NCBI GenBank assembly: GCA_964613155.1
Contig: CAZTHP010000025.1
Location: 1 to 30,406 of the forward strand
Origin: TWA4 sp964613155
Lineage (GTDB): Bacteria > Bacillota > Clostridia > Lachnospirales > Lachnospiraceae
Length of the DNA stretch: 30,406 nt
Direction: 5' to 3'
Positions 1-8,626 of the stretch are shown in pieces. The position numbers and the translations under genes are program-made. Every line of letters begins with the position of its first letter. Position 1 is the first letter of the stretch. The notes beneath the pieces were generated by a model, which was not told the origin of the DNA, did not search any database, and was given only the letters and a program-made list of their open reading frames with translations.

Positions 1-3000
1 CATCAGCTTGTCGATCCATTCTTTGCTGGCTACGAAACGACCTTCACCATGAGAAGCGGGGCTGCAATATACGCCGCCCAGTTCTGCCTGTGCAAGCCAA
101 GGAGATTTGTTCGTTACAACTTTCGTATAAACCATCTTGGAAATATGACGTCCGATGGTGTTATAGGTCAGAGTCGGGGAATCTGCCTGCTGAGGAGCGA
201 TCGTGCCATAAGGTACCAGTCCCAGTTTAATCAGTGCCTGGAAACCATTACAAATACCTAACATCAGACCGTCTCTTTCATGCAGCAGCTTTTCAACCGC
301 TTCTTTTACCTTTTCGTTACGGAATGCAGTTGCAAAGAATTTTGCAGAACCTTCCGGTTCATCACCTGCGGAAAAACCACCGGGGAACATCACGATCTGT
401 GCCTGTTCGATGCATTTTACAAATTCATCTACGGATTCCCGAATGTTATCTGGTGTCATATTCCGGAATACCCGTGTCATAACTTCAGCTCCTGCATTTT
501 CAAATGCTTTGGTGCTGTCGTATTCGCAGTTTGTTCCAGGGAAAACAGGAATAAATACGTTCGGTTTTGCAATTTTATTTTTGCAGATTACGATATTCTT
601 TGCTTCGTACAGTTCGGATTTTGCCGGTTCTGCTGCGGCACCAGAATTTGTCGGGAAGACTTTTTCCAATGTTTCGCTCCATGCCTGAACAGCTTCTTCC
701 ATAGTAATCGTCATATCGCCATAGGTAAATGCAGCTTTTTCCGTTACCTGTCCGATTACAATACCTTTTGCAGAAAGTTTTTCTGCTGCTTGAGCAGGTA
801 CTTCGCAAACCAGATTTCCCCAGCCCGGTGCAAATAACTCAGCAGCATCGAGTGCATTGGCATCGAGTGCTGCGCCCAGTCCATTACCAAATGCCATCTT
901 GGAAATGGCTTCTGCAAGACCTTTGCGTTCTACTACGTAAGCAGATAAAATGTTGCCATTCTTGATTTCTTCGTGAATAAATCCATACAGATCTTTAATC
1001 TGTTCGTAATCGGGCATTTCATATTCATCACGCTGGATACGGAACAGCATCAGCTGATTACCGGCTTTTTTCAGTTCCGGAGAAATAATCGTCTTATCGC
1101 TTGCTACATCGACTGCAAAGGAAACCAGTGTCGGCGGTACATGCAGTTCATTGAAAGTACCAGACATACTGTCTTTTCCGCCGATGGAAGGAAGACCAAA
1201 TCCAATCTGCGCATCATAAGAACCTAATAATGCAGAGAACGGTACACCCCAGCGTTTGCGATCATCGGTCATACGCTTAAAGTATTCCTGGAAAGTAAAA
1301 CGAATCTTGGAATAATCACCGCCATTTGCTACGATTTTCGCTACAGAAGATACAACTGCATAGGCAGCACCATGATATGGACTCCAAGATGACAGATACG
1401 GGTCAAATCCATAAGACATCATCGTAACTGTATCCGTTTTTCCTTTTAATACCGGCAGTTTTGCAACCATTGCCTGTGTTTCGGTCAACTGATATTTACC
1501 GCCGTAAGGCATAAATACAGAACCTGCGCCGATGGAACCATCAAAACGTTCTACCAGACCCTTTTGAGAGCATACGTTCAGATCTTTCAGTGTATCCATC
1601 CATGCTGCTTTCACATCGGTAACGGCTTCTGTCTGGAATACAGAATCACTGCGGGAAGGAATCTCAACGGTCACATCGGTCTCCTGATGTGCACCATTTG
1701 TATCCAAAAAGGCACGACTGATATCGACGATCGTTTTGCCTCTCCAGCTCATAACCAGACGAGGATTTTCGGTTACTTCTGCTACTTCAACAGCTTCCAG
1801 ATTTTCTTCTTCTGCATAAGCTAAAAACTGTGCCACATCTTTCGGATCTACAACAACTGCCATTCGTTCCTGGGATTCAGAAATTGCAATTTCCGTTCCG
1901 TCCAGACCTGCATATTTTTTCGGTACTTTATCCAGATTGATCTGAAGACCTGCTGCCAGCTCACCGATTGCAACGGAAACACCACCTGCACCAAAGTCAT
2001 TACATTTCTTAATCAAACGGCTGACTTCTTCACGGCGGAATAAACGCTGAATCTTACGTTCTGTCGGCGGATTACCCTTCTGTACTTCTGCACCGCAGGT
2101 TTCGATTGATGCTTCGGTATGAACCTTGGAAGAACCAGTTGCACCGCCGCATCCATCACGTCCAGTACGACCACCCAGTAAAATAATGATATCGCCGGGA
2201 TCGGAGGTTTCACGGATAACGGCACGTCTGGGTGCTGCACCCATTACGGCACCGATTTCCATACGTTTTGCCACATAACCAGGATGATAGATTTCTTTTA
2301 CATAACCTGTTGCCAGACCAATCTGATTGCCATAGGAGCTATAACCATGTGCTGCACTGCGCACCAGCTTCTGCTGCGGTAATTTGCCTTTCAGCGTTTC
2401 GGAAACAGGAACAGTCGGATCTGCTGCGCCTGTTACACGCATTGCCTGGTATACATAAGTACGACCTGACAAGGGATCGCGGATTGCACCGCCCAGACAA
2501 GTCGCTGCCCCACCAAACGGCTCAATTTCCGTCGGATGATTATGTGTTTCATTTTTGAAGTTCACAAGCCATTCTTCTGTCACACCATCGACTTCTACCG
2601 GAACTACGATACTGCAGGCATTGATTTCTTCTGATTCTTCCAAATCCTGTAATTTTCCATCCTTGCGAAGCTTGCGCATTCCCATCAATGCTAAATCCAT
2701 CAGGCAGACAAATTTATCGGAACGTCCTGCAAAAATCTCCTCGCGGTCTGCAAGATAATTCTGGTAAGTTTTTTCAATCGGCACTTTGTAATCGCCTTCC
2801 AGAAATTCAATATTCTTCAATTCGGTCTGGAATGTGGTATGACGGCAATGGTCAGACCAATAGGTATCCAGCACACGGATTTCTGTCATAGAAGGATCTC
2901 TTTTTTCTTCTGAAACATAGTAGTTCTGAATGTGGAGGAAATCCTTGAACGTCATAGCCAGGCCAAGGGAATCGTATAATTTCTTAAATTCATCCTCTGC

Positions 3001-3522
3001 CATTGTACGGAACCCATCAAAAATAAGAACATCAGCCGGTTCTTCATAAACCGCTACCAGTGTCTCCGGAATTTCTGCTGCTGCTTCTCTGGAATCCACC
3101 GGGTTAATGCAATGTGATTTGATCGCCTGTGCTTCTGCTTCCGTTAAAGTACCGCTGATTACATACGTAACCGCAGAACGGATTACCGGTGTTTCATCTT
3201 CTTTCAGCAGCTTCACACACTGTTCTGCAGAATCCGCTCTCTGATCAAACTGACCAGGCAGATATTCTACCGAAAAGATCAAATCGCCTTCTTCTGCGGG
3301 AAAAGATGTTTCATAAATATCATCTACCGGCGGTTCTGAAAAAATCGTGTTCAATGCTCTTTGATAAGTTTCATCTGAAAGATTTTCCACATCATAGCGA
3401 ACCAATTCCCGTACCTTTGTAACGGTATCAATTCCCAGATAGCCGCGGATTTCCTCTTTCAGTTCTTTCGCAGCAACTGCAAAAGGTGCCTTCTTCTCAA
3501 CGTAAATTCTCTTAACGCTCAT
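1..3522 (-). CDS. purL: Phosphoribosylformylglycinamidine synthase, single-chain (3' end cut by window)
   Basis: FGAM synthase catalyses the ATP- and glutamine-dependent conversion of FGAR to FGAM, the fourth step of de novo purine synthesis, in the cytoplasm. 1174 codons are visible with no stop, so about 70-90 C-terminal residues lie beyond the left edge. The protein starts MSVKRIYVEKK and carries the family signatures DHCRHTTF (about 2830-2865), NHPTEI (about 2525) and the glycine-rich AIRS-type ATP-binding segments. A fused C-terminal class I glutamine amidotransferase domain has the nucleophile motif GICNGFQ, with the Cys codon at 250-252 (residue 1091). This is the large fused form, not the split PurS/PurQ/PurL set. 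The start at 3522 is preceded by AGGAGG seven bases upstream. It appears to have its own promoter at 3563-3568. No purine riboswitch was recognised in the leader. Confidence 0.96.
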   Translation of the reverse strand, partial: MSVKRIYVEKKAPFAVAAKELKEEIRGYLGIDTVTKVRELVRYDVENLSDETYQRALNTIFSEPPVDDIYETSFPAEEGDLIFSVEYLPGQFDQRADSAEQCVKLLKEDETPVIRSAVTYVISGTLTEAEAQAIKSHCINPVDSREAAAEIPETLVAVYEEPADVLIFDGFRTMAEDEFKKLYDSLGLAMTFKDFLHIQNYYVSEEKRDPSMTEIRVLDTYWSDHCRHTTFQTELKNIEFLEGDYKVPIEKTYQNYLADREEIFAGRSDKFVCLMDLALMGMRKLRKDGKLQDLEESEEINACSIVVPVEVDGVTEEWLVNFKNETHNHPTEIEPFGGAATCLGGAIRDPLSGRTYVYQAMRVTGAADPTVPVSETLKGKLPQQKLVRSAAHGYSSYGNQIGLATGYVKEIYHPGYVAKRMEIGAVMGAAPRRAVIRETSDPGDIIILLGGRTGRDGCGGATGSSKVHTEASIETCGAEVQKGNPPTERKIQRLFRREEVSRLIKKCNDFGAGGVSVAIGELAAGLQINLDKVPKKYAGLDGTEIAISESQERMAVVVDPKDVAQFLAYAEEENLEAVEVAEVTENPRLVMSWRGKTIVDISRAFLDTNGAHQETDVTVEIPSRSDSVFQTEAVTDVKAAWMDTLKDLNVCSQKGLVERFDGSIGAGSVFMPYGGKYQLTETQAMVAKLPVLKGKTDTVTMMSYGFDPYLSSWSPYHGAAYAVVSSVAKIVANGGDYSKIRFTFQEYFKRMTDDRKRWGVPFSALLGSYDAQIGFGLPSIGGKDSMSGTFNELHVPPTLVSFAVDVASDKTIISPELKKAGNQLMLFRIQRDEYEMPDYEQIKDLYGFIHEEIKNGNILSAYVVERKGLAEAISKMAFGNGLGAALDANALDAAELFAPGWGNLVCEVPAQAAEKLSAKGIVIGQVTEKAAFTYGDMTITMEEAVQAWSETLEKVFPTNSGAAAEPAKSELYEAKNIVICKNKIAKPNVFIPVFPGTNCEYDSTKAFENAGAEVMTRVFRNMTPDNIRESVDEFVKCIEQAQIVMFPGGFSAGDEPEGSAKFFATAFRNEKVKEAVEKLLHERDGLMLGICNGFQALIKLGLVPYGTIAPQQADSPTLTYNTIGRHISKMVYTKVVTNKSPWLAQAELGGVYCSPASHGEGRFVASKEWIDKLM

Positions 3523-3562
3523 ATTTTCCTCCTGATTTCGCATCCTGAAAATGCGATAAACT

Positions 3563-3568
3563 ATTATA
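3563..3568 (-). promoter_or_regulatory. Candidate -10 box of purL
   Basis: The minus strand reads TATAAT here, about 40 bases before the purL start codon. No good -35 lies 17 bases upstream (AACCTG is the closest), so an activator may assist, or the promoter may be weak. This is inferred from sequence only. Confidence 0.5.
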
Positions 3569-3653
3569 ACGCCCTGGCAGGTTTGCAGGTTTCATCCTGT
3601 AATCCCCACCAGAGCAATTATGGCATGATTCTCTTAACTGATCGCTTGTTTTA

Positions 3654-3873
3654 TCCGGACAGTCACTTGATTTCGCTTCTCTCGATTGGAAATCTGCCGT
3701 TTTCCATCCAGATATCCACGTATCTTTGCTTTCTTAATCCAGATATCCACATGCAGCGGAATTTCTTATGGAAAATCAGTCCGTATTGTCACTCTGACTG
3801 GATTCTCCTGCGAAACAATCTGTTATCCAAGTTGTGCAAATCGTTACGCACACTGGATTTCTCTGCGAAACAA
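3654..3873. repeat. Degenerate duplicated segments after the VanW gene
   Basis: The 350-base spacer between the VanW gene and purL holds no convincing gene. It contains decayed repeats: ATCCAGATATCCAC twice about 31 bases apart (near 3708 and 3739), TGGATT(C/T)TC(C/T)(T)GCGAAACAAT twice (near 3800 and 3853), and a segment at 3654-3669 matching 14 of 16 bases of the last VanW codons at 3881-3896. It looks like an old tandem duplication of the gene's 3' end. Confidence 0.55.
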
Positions 3874-6003
3874 TTAGTCGTCCTGATAGTCACTTGTGGT
3901 TGTATAATTGCATACGCCGTTTACATAGCGTTTTAAGGTGTAAACGCCATTCCGCTTTGTTACCTGCGTTGTCACGCTGGCCGGTTTTTTATAGGTATTG
4001 GTTAAAAACTGCACTTTCAATACTCCGCCGGAGGCAACTGCACTGACCTTTATACTAACACCGGAATTATTCTGAAATCTTAAGTTTTTGCTGCCCCATG
4101 CGATCGCTGCATCATATCCTAAAGGAACATAATGAACGGTCAGACTGTGCTGATAACGTTCTACGATATTAAAATTAGCTTTCAGTGCTGCGTTAAATAA
4201 TGTAGTCGCAACCTGACAGATACCGCCGCCGATACCGCCGACTTCCTGTCCGGCTTCATAAATAATTGCTTCCTTGTAACCCTTTGCCGCAGTACGCTCT
4301 CCTACGATCGCATTAAAGGAGAAAATATCGCCGTCTGCCAGAATCTTGCCATTCATTGCCTGACAAGCTAAACGCAGATTGGTGGAACGGTTTGTATTTC
4401 CGCTATAATACGTTGTCGTATAAGCTGCATAGACATTCGCCCAGGAAGTAGACTGCTTGCTGCTCCATTCGCCGCAGTACTTTTTATCCTGATAGGTACG
4501 ATATGCGCGCACACGAACATAATAGGTTGCTCCCGAATTCAAACCGGAAATTGTCTTTGAGGTTGTCGTTCTGCCGCTTACCTTTACAGTTTTAGCAGAA
4601 GCAAAATTTGAATTCACCGAATACTGAATTTCGTAGCCATTTGCTGCATTCACGGCCTTCCAGGTCACTTTCATCGCCTGAGAGTCGGTTTTGACAGCAC
4701 TTGTCATGACGGTTCTGGACGGTGTCGTAACGGTCTTTAAGGTATTGGACCAGGAACCAATATAATTCTTGGATTCCACGGTTTTATAAATTCTTACCTT
4801 CACATGATAAACAGTTCCTGCTTCTAATCCAGAAAATGTATAGGAATTGCTGCTGTTTTTTTTCGTTTTTTCTTCCCATTTCTTCGTCTTGCTGTTGTAC
4901 TGTTCCAAAGCAAACTGATAACGAGAACCAGAAGCTTTTGCTTTTGTACAAGTCACAGTCAATGCACCAGTTGTACGCTTGCTTAACTTCAAACCAGATG
5001 CTTTTTCTGGTACGATAGAATAGGATTTTTTCAAAGTACCTGTATAATTGCCGGTTCCTTTGATCGTTACCGTCTTCTTTCCGATTGTCTTACAATTCTT
5101 ATTATAAGTAACGGTGTAATCTCTGCCTTTTTTCAGGGAAGCTTTCCCGGAAGAAAGGGAAAATGTCACCTTTACAGTCGGTTTACGGTCTTTTCCAGTG
5201 TAGGTACATTTCGTAGAAGATAAAGAAGCCTTCGCTTTCGTAAAATCGGCTTTTGCAATCTTAAACGATGCTTTCTTCGTACCCGTGTAGTTAGCATTGG
5301 CCGCTGTTACCGTTACCGATGCCGTACCTGCATTCTTATTATTCGCATAAGTAACTTTATAATCTACATTTTTCTTTAAGGTCTTTCCATTCGACGCTTT
5401 TACAGTTGTAGACGGTGTAAAAGCAGTACCATTATAGGTATAGCTGGTCTTGCTTAATTTCAAACTGGAAAGAGATGCCTTACTGATCGTAAAATTGGCC
5501 TGCTTTGTTGCGGTATGATTTTCCGAAAACGTAAGATACTGTCCTGTCGTATCGGTGCTTTCCGCTGCTGCCACAGCTGCATTCAGATCAAACACATCCC
5601 CTTCTTCGGTATGTACTACATAATAACCCGTGATCGTAACCGAAGCTTGGGCAGTTCCTGCCGCCACATTGCCTTGATAAGTCACCTTAGAAGCTCCTTG
5701 GAATAATCGGGTTACATCCAGTTCACTTCCCGTTTCTGTTTTATAAATCAGCTGAACCTCCGGTTTGATCGCCGCACCGGTATAAGTCCACTTATTCTTT
5801 GTCACTTTCAACGTCGCATTCGCTAAAACTTCCTGCGCATTCTTTTCCGCATCTGTCACAGATGCTTCCGCACCATTTGTCGGTGTATCGCCTGCAGAAC
5901 CGATTTCTGCTGCAAAAACTGTAGCTGCATTCAAACACAAGAGTGCCACAATCGTTAAAACAACACGAACAGATTGTTTCCATACTCTACTTGTTCTTCT
6001 CAT
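3874..6003 (-). CDS. Secreted VanW-family protein with beta-repeat and fibronectin type III domains
   Basis: The 709-aa precursor has a signal peptide (basic n-region, hydrophobic core at residues 13-30, likely cleavage after VFA or VFAA). Residues about 60-330 hold several repeats with the pattern Y.YNG....P...V.......L....DY.VTY.NN...G.A.VT(V/I)....NYTGT, a beta-sandwich type common in clostridial surface proteins. Two fibronectin type III-like domains follow (about 335-530). The VanW domain (about 535-660) includes FSFNAIVGERTAAKGY, GGIGGGICQVATTLFNAAL and HSLTVHYVPLGYDAAIAWG. VanW domains occur in some vancomycin-resistance clusters, but most family members are not linked to resistance and their biochemical activity is unknown. 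No LPXTG or other anchor is visible. The start has AAAGGAG eight bases upstream and a good promoter at 6097-6125. Confidence 0.9.
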   Translation of the reverse strand: MRRTSRVWKQSVRVVLTIVALLCLNAATVFAAEIGSAGDTPTNGAEASVTDAEKNAQEVLANATLKVTKNKWTYTGAAIKPEVQLIYKTETGSELDVTRLFQGASKVTYQGNVAAGTAQASVTITGYYVVHTEEGDVFDLNAAVAAAESTDTTGQYLTFSENHTATKQANFTISKASLSSLKLSKTSYTYNGTAFTPSTTVKASNGKTLKKNVDYKVTYANNKNAGTASVTVTAANANYTGTKKASFKIAKADFTKAKASLSSTKCTYTGKDRKPTVKVTFSLSSGKASLKKGRDYTVTYNKNCKTIGKKTVTIKGTGNYTGTLKKSYSIVPEKASGLKLSKRTTGALTVTCTKAKASGSRYQFALEQYNSKTKKWEEKTKKNSSNSYTFSGLEAGTVYHVKVRIYKTVESKNYIGSWSNTLKTVTTPSRTVMTSAVKTDSQAMKVTWKAVNAANGYEIQYSVNSNFASAKTVKVSGRTTTSKTISGLNSGATYYVRVRAYRTYQDKKYCGEWSSKQSTSWANVYAAYTTTYYSGNTNRSTNLRLACQAMNGKILADGDIFSFNAIVGERTAAKGYKEAIIYEAGQEVGGIGGGICQVATTLFNAALKANFNIVERYQHSLTVHYVPLGYDAAIAWGSKNLRFQNNSGVSIKVSAVASGGVLKVQFLTNTYKKPASVTTQVTKRNGVYTLKRYVNGVCNYTTTSDYQDD

Positions 6004-6096
6004 AATCTACTCCTTTACAAAATTGATCCGGTAATCGTTCCCCTCAAACGATTCCAGCAAACTAAACGGTTACGTCAAAATTGGCGTACACGCTTT

Positions 6097-6125
6097 AGTA
6101 TAACATCGCAACCTTTTAAATACAA
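6097..6125 (-). promoter_or_regulatory. Sigma-A promoter of the VanW-family gene
   Basis: On the minus strand, TTGTAT (6120-6125) is followed by a 17-base spacer and TATACT (6097-6102), with an upstream TG giving an extended -10. Transcription would start near 6090 and leave a leader of roughly 85 bases. Confidence 0.65.
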
Positions 6126-6259
6126 TCCTGTTTTTTACGAAAATCGTGACTACTTTTTGGCCAAAACAGCCCTTACTTTTTTTAAATATTTCACACAAAA
6201 CCGCGATTTTGCGGAAACTTTTTTTGTCAAATCCATCTGTGTCAAACGAAAGCAAGCCA

Positions 6260-6288
6260 TTGTATTTTTTAAGAAACCGATGTAAACT
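6260..6288 (+). promoter_or_regulatory. Candidate promoter of the amidohydrolase gene
   Basis: TTGTAT (6260-6265), a 17-base spacer and TAAACT (6283-6288) fit a sigma-A promoter. It would make a long leader running through the AT-rich repeat and the assembly gap before the start at 6635. A promoter hidden in or near the gap is also possible. Apart from the two promoters, the spacer from 6004 to about 6300 shows nothing gene-like. Confidence 0.35.
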
Positions 6289-6299
6289 GTTAGCAGATT

Positions 6300-6634
6300 T
6301 TAAAATAGGAAACGAGATGGAAAAATCCAGATAGACACAAAATAAACAGAAGGCACTTCAAATAAACACAAAGAAATCCTGATAGACATAGAAAAAATGC
6401 AAAGCAAATAAAGTCTACTCGAAACAAATAAAAAAGTCCTAATAAACNNNNNNNNNNNNNNNNNNNNNNNNNNNNNNNNNNNNNNNNNNNNNNNNNNNNN
6501 NNNNNNNNNNNNNNNNNNNNNNNNNNNNNNNNNNNNNNNNNNNNNNNAAAAATGCAAAGCAAATAAAGTCTACTCGAAACAAATAAAAAAGTCCTAATAA
6601 ACACAGGGAAATACAAAGAAAGAAGGAAAATTTT
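6300..6634. repeat. AT-rich repeat region containing a 100-N assembly gap
   Basis: The stretch before the amidohydrolase is made of A-rich phrases such as AAATAAACACA, TCCTGATAGACA and GTCCTAATAAACACA that recur in degenerate form. Bases 6448-6547 are exactly 100 N. The 55 bases on its left (6393-6447) are identical to the 55 bases on its right (6548-6602). No gene is seen in the readable part. Confidence 0.8.
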
Positions 6635-7516
6635 ATGTATGGAGAATGTCATGCACATATCATTTTAAATGGAAATAGTTATGCAGAGGCAGTTGCGCTG
6701 CATCAAGATCAGGTACAAGATTTTGTAATCCACGAACATTTCAAAGCGTACCAGGAAGCAGGGATTTCTTTTGTACGAGACGGCGGCGATGCACTCGGTG
6801 TTTCAGCACGTGCAAAGGAACTTGCACCGCTTTATGGGATTGATTACCGCACACCGATTTTTGCCATTCATAAAAATGGATATTATGGGGATATTGTCGG
6901 ACACGGATTTGATACGATTGAAGAATATGCCGCACTGGTTTCCCGTGTTTCCAAAGAACACGGCGATTTTATCAAGATCATGACTTCAGGAATTTTAGAT
7001 TTTGATGAATTTGGTACAGTGTCAACCCCTCTGAACGACCAAAAACTGGTTACAGAAATGATTTCGATCGCCCACCAGGAAGGATTTGCGGTGATGGTAC
7101 ATGTCAATACGCCCTCTCAGATCCGCATTGCATTAGAAGCTGGATGTGACAGCGTGGAACACGGCTACTATATGGATGACAACTGCCGCAAGCTCTTTAC
7201 CGAAACCAATGCCGTCTGGGTTCCAACGCTGGCCACCTGCGGAAATCTGCGCGGCTCCGGACGTTTTAACGAAGATGCCGTAGCTCGTATTACCGACAGT
7301 CATATGGAAAATATCCGGCTTGCTTTAAAAGCTGGTGTCAACATCGCCACAGGAAGCGATGCCGGTGCTTATCGAGTGCCCCACGGCGGCGGTCTCCTGG
7401 ACGAAATCCGCCTTATGAAAGAAGCTTGCCAGAGCGACCCGAAGCTTCTGGAAACCTTAGAACAAACTCTGGAACGCTCTCTCCAGATAATCCGCGAGAA
7501 ATTCAAACGCGCTTAA
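6635..7516 (+). CDS. Amidohydrolase-superfamily metal-dependent hydrolase
   Basis: A 293-aa cytoplasmic protein of the amidohydrolase superfamily (TIM-barrel metal hydrolases such as imidazolonepropionase and Xaa-Pro dipeptidase-like enzymes). The metal-site residues are all visible: the HxH motif (ECHAHI, residues 4-9), a candidate carbamylated Lys in DFIKIMTSG, single His residues in VMVHVNTP and SVEHGYYM, and the Asp in ATGSDAGA. The N- and C-terminal beta-sandwich strands of longer relatives are absent, so the protein is about 100 residues shorter than imidazolonepropionase. The start has AAGGAAAA four to five bases upstream, so it does not look truncated by the nearby assembly gap. The substrate cannot be read from the sequence. 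It stands alone on the plus strand and ends at a bidirectional terminator. Confidence 0.88.
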   Translation: MYGECHAHIILNGNSYAEAVALHQDQVQDFVIHEHFKAYQEAGISFVRDGGDALGVSARAKELAPLYGIDYRTPIFAIHKNGYYGDIVGHGFDTIEEYAALVSRVSKEHGDFIKIMTSGILDFDEFGTVSTPLNDQKLVTEMISIAHQEGFAVMVHVNTPSQIRIALEAGCDSVEHGYYMDDNCRKLFTETNAVWVPTLATCGNLRGSGRFNEDAVARITDSHMENIRLALKAGVNIATGSDAGAYRVPHGGGLLDEIRLMKEACQSDPKLLETLEQTLERSLQIIREKFKRA

Positions 7517-7533
7517 ACAAAAAAACAAATTAC

Positions 7534-7581
7534 ACAAAACAAAAACTATACAAAACAAAAACTATACAAAACAAAAAAGCT
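7534..7581. repeat. 16-bp A-rich tandem repeat after the amidohydrolase stop
   Basis: The unit ACAAAACAAAAACTAT occurs at 7534-7549 and 7550-7565 and partly again from 7566. It fills the space between the stop codon at 7516 and the terminator stem. Confidence 0.8.
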
Positions 7582-7629
7582 GCCGCAGTAGATTGTAAGA
7601 GTTTTCTCCTAAATCCGCTGCCGCAGCTT
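7577..7629. terminator. Bidirectional terminator between convergent genes
   Basis: The arms 7577-7588 and 7618-7629 pair at 11 of 12 positions (AAGCTGCCGCAG with CTGCCGCAGCTT) around a loop of about 29 bases. On the minus strand the stem is followed by TTTTTTGTTTT. On the plus strand it is followed by the weaker TCTTCTTT. It would stop both the amidohydrolase and the nickel-operon transcripts. Confidence 0.75.
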
Positions 7630-7634
7630 CTTCT

Positions 7635-7832
7635 TTACTGAGCCAATGCGATACGAATTGTATTTCTTTCCAAATCCATATTCAACAGAGTTCCTTCTAC
7701 GACGGTTTCATCTCCGAAAATATCCAGCATTCGAATCTTATGGTTCTCCTCCAGGAAAATATTCGCGATACTATCTGCCAGTAAGATCTCTGCATCTTCA
7801 TTCTTGTGGCCATAAACTTTTGCAAGACACAT
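7635..7832 (-). CDS. cooT: CooT-family nickel-binding protein
   Basis: A 65-aa protein starting MCLAKVYGHKNEDAEILLADSIANIF and containing IFGDETVVEGTLLNMDLERNTIRIALA. This matches CooT, a small homodimeric beta protein linked to nickel delivery for carbon monoxide dehydrogenase, in which Cys2 is the Ni ligand. I chose the internal ATG at 7830-7832 because it places Cys at position 2 and has AGCAGG eight bases upstream. The upstream ATG (7854-7856) would add MFSQQVWI, bury the Cys, and has AAAGG directly against the codon. It is the last gene of a three-gene unit with a His-rich protein and ends just before a terminator. No CODH or hydrogenase genes lie in the window, so the client enzyme is unknown. 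Confidence 0.85.
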   Translation of the reverse strand: MCLAKVYGHKNEDAEILLADSIANIFLEENHKIRMLDIFGDETVVEGTLLNMDLERNTIRIALAQ

Positions 7833-7912
7833 AATCCAAACCTGCTGCGAGAACATCCTTTGAATTCGATACTCTCTGATCAGCTTTTCCTTTCTTAGCC
7901 TTTTGGCTTTAT

Positions 7913-8236
7913 TTAACCATTAATCTTGTGAAGTGCTTCGTGCAGCTTTGCATTACCTTCGCGGAATGCAGCAACTGCGCCTTCAATTTCATCTGCTGCT
8001 GCGGTTTCGCCTAATTCACGAAGCTTTGCAGCCATATCTGCTAATTCTTCGGTGTGATCGGAATTGTGGCTGTACATATAGTTCAGCATTGTTACCGCTC
8101 TTTTTACCGGTTCGCTGGCACCTTCTGCAGGTGTATGGTTATGTTCATGAGTATGCTCATGTGTGTGTGTATGCTCTCCATGAGTATGTTCATGGCAGCA
8201 GTCATGATCGTGATGATGGTGTCCTTCGTGCATCAT
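7913..8236 (-). CDS. His-rich metal-binding protein, candidate nickel chaperone or store
   Basis: A 107-aa protein. Residues 1-36 hold about 16 His, two Cys and several Asp/Glu in HEHTH-type runs, which is a clear transition-metal binding tail. Residues about 45-107 form a mostly helical domain (LNYMYSHNSDHTEELADMAAKLRELG...) with two further His in MYSHNSDH. The start is the first of two adjacent ATGs at 8231-8236, preceded by AAAGGAG at eight bases; a longer frame to 8320 has no such site and overlaps the gene before it. It lies between an uncharacterised 76-aa gene and cooT on one strand. The arrangement recalls cooC-cooT-cooJ, where CooJ is a His-rich nickel chaperone, but I see no clear CooJ sequence match. 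Zinc or cobalt binding is an alternative. Confidence 0.82.
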   Translation of the reverse strand: MMHEGHHHHDHDCCHEHTHGEHTHTHEHTHEHNHTPAEGASEPVKRAVTMLNYMYSHNSDHTEELADMAAKLRELGETAAADEIEGAVAAFREGNAKLHEALHKING

Positions 8237-8276
8237 ATTGAAAACTCCTTTCCGTCCGCCCACTTCGTACAGGTAC

Positions 8277-8507
8277 TTAAACGGGTGTAAACGTATAACG
8301 CTGCAAAAGTCCGGAAACATCTACATGGAATACGATCGAGCCATCGGAAAGATCTTCTCTGGTAATCACGGCTCCAACACTATCTTTTAAAAGTCTGCGT
8401 ACTTCCTTTTCCGGGTCATCCGTTGCAATCTCCTGAAAGAAAACGTCACGCATCTGATTATTCGCACATTCATTGAAAATTTCCCAAACTAATTCATATT
8501 CCTGCAT
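8277..8507 (-). CDS. Conserved small protein of unknown function, first gene of the nickel operon
   Basis: A 76-aa acidic soluble protein (MQEYELVWEIFNECANNQMRDVFFQEIATDDPEKEVRRLL...VFHVDVSGLLQRYTFTPV) with no signal peptide or membrane segment. The translation is preceded by GGAGGTGA seven bases before the ATG at 8505-8507. I know of similar small proteins in clostridia but no assigned function. The sequence suggests an alpha-beta fold, with one Cys and no metal-binding cluster. It lies 40 bases upstream of the His-rich gene on the same strand, behind the only good promoter of the group, so the three genes are probably one transcript. By association it may act in metal delivery or target recognition. 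That is inference. Confidence 0.75.
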   Translation of the reverse strand: MQEYELVWEIFNECANNQMRDVFFQEIATDDPEKEVRRLLKDSVGAVITREDLSDGSIVFHVDVSGLLQRYTFTPV

Positions 8508-8572
8508 GTCCTCACCTCCGTCTTAAGCCGATATACGCTCAGCAAATTGCTGATTTTATCCCTTCGGCGGCT

Positions 8573-8586
8573 GCGCATTTATGCGC
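8573..8586. promoter_or_regulatory. Perfect 14-bp palindrome, candidate operator of the nickel operon
   Basis: GCGCATTTATGCGC is a perfect inverted repeat (GCGCAT-TT-ATGCGC) lying a few bases downstream of the predicted transcription start. A repressor binding here would block the metal operon, or it may form a leader hairpin. A second small palindrome, CAGCAAATTGCTG, lies at 8540-8552. It does not match the NikR site pattern that I know. Confidence 0.4.
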
Positions 8587-8597
8587 CATTTGGAACT

Positions 8598-8626
8598 ATT
8601 ATAACCTTCTCATTTTCTTTCCACAA
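8598..8626 (-). promoter_or_regulatory. Sigma-A promoter of the nickel operon
   Basis: On the minus strand, TTGTGG (8621-8626) is followed by a 17-base spacer and TATAAT (8598-8603). A C5/G6 inverted repeat at 8625-8641 abuts the upstream side of the -35. The transcript would run through the 76-aa gene, the His-rich gene and cooT to the terminator near 7577. Confidence 0.7.

Noticed and set aside
3583..3936. 117-codon plus-strand frame between the VanW gene and purL
   Set aside because: It overlaps the VanW 3' end, has no ribosome site and is built from degenerate repeats.
3874..6003. VanW protein as evidence of vancomycin resistance
   Set aside because: No vanH/vanA-type ligase or vanX lies in the window; VanW domains are common in non-resistant clostridia, and the VanRS-like pair 8 kb away is not linked to it.
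6182..6230. CCGCGATTTTGCGG followed by a T-run, possible plus-strand terminator near 6200
   Set aside because: The stem is only four to five pairs and no plus-strand gene lies upstream to be terminated.
6290..6658. Minus-strand frame spanning the N gap
   Set aside because: It exists only because N is read as open; the flanks are AT-rich repeats.
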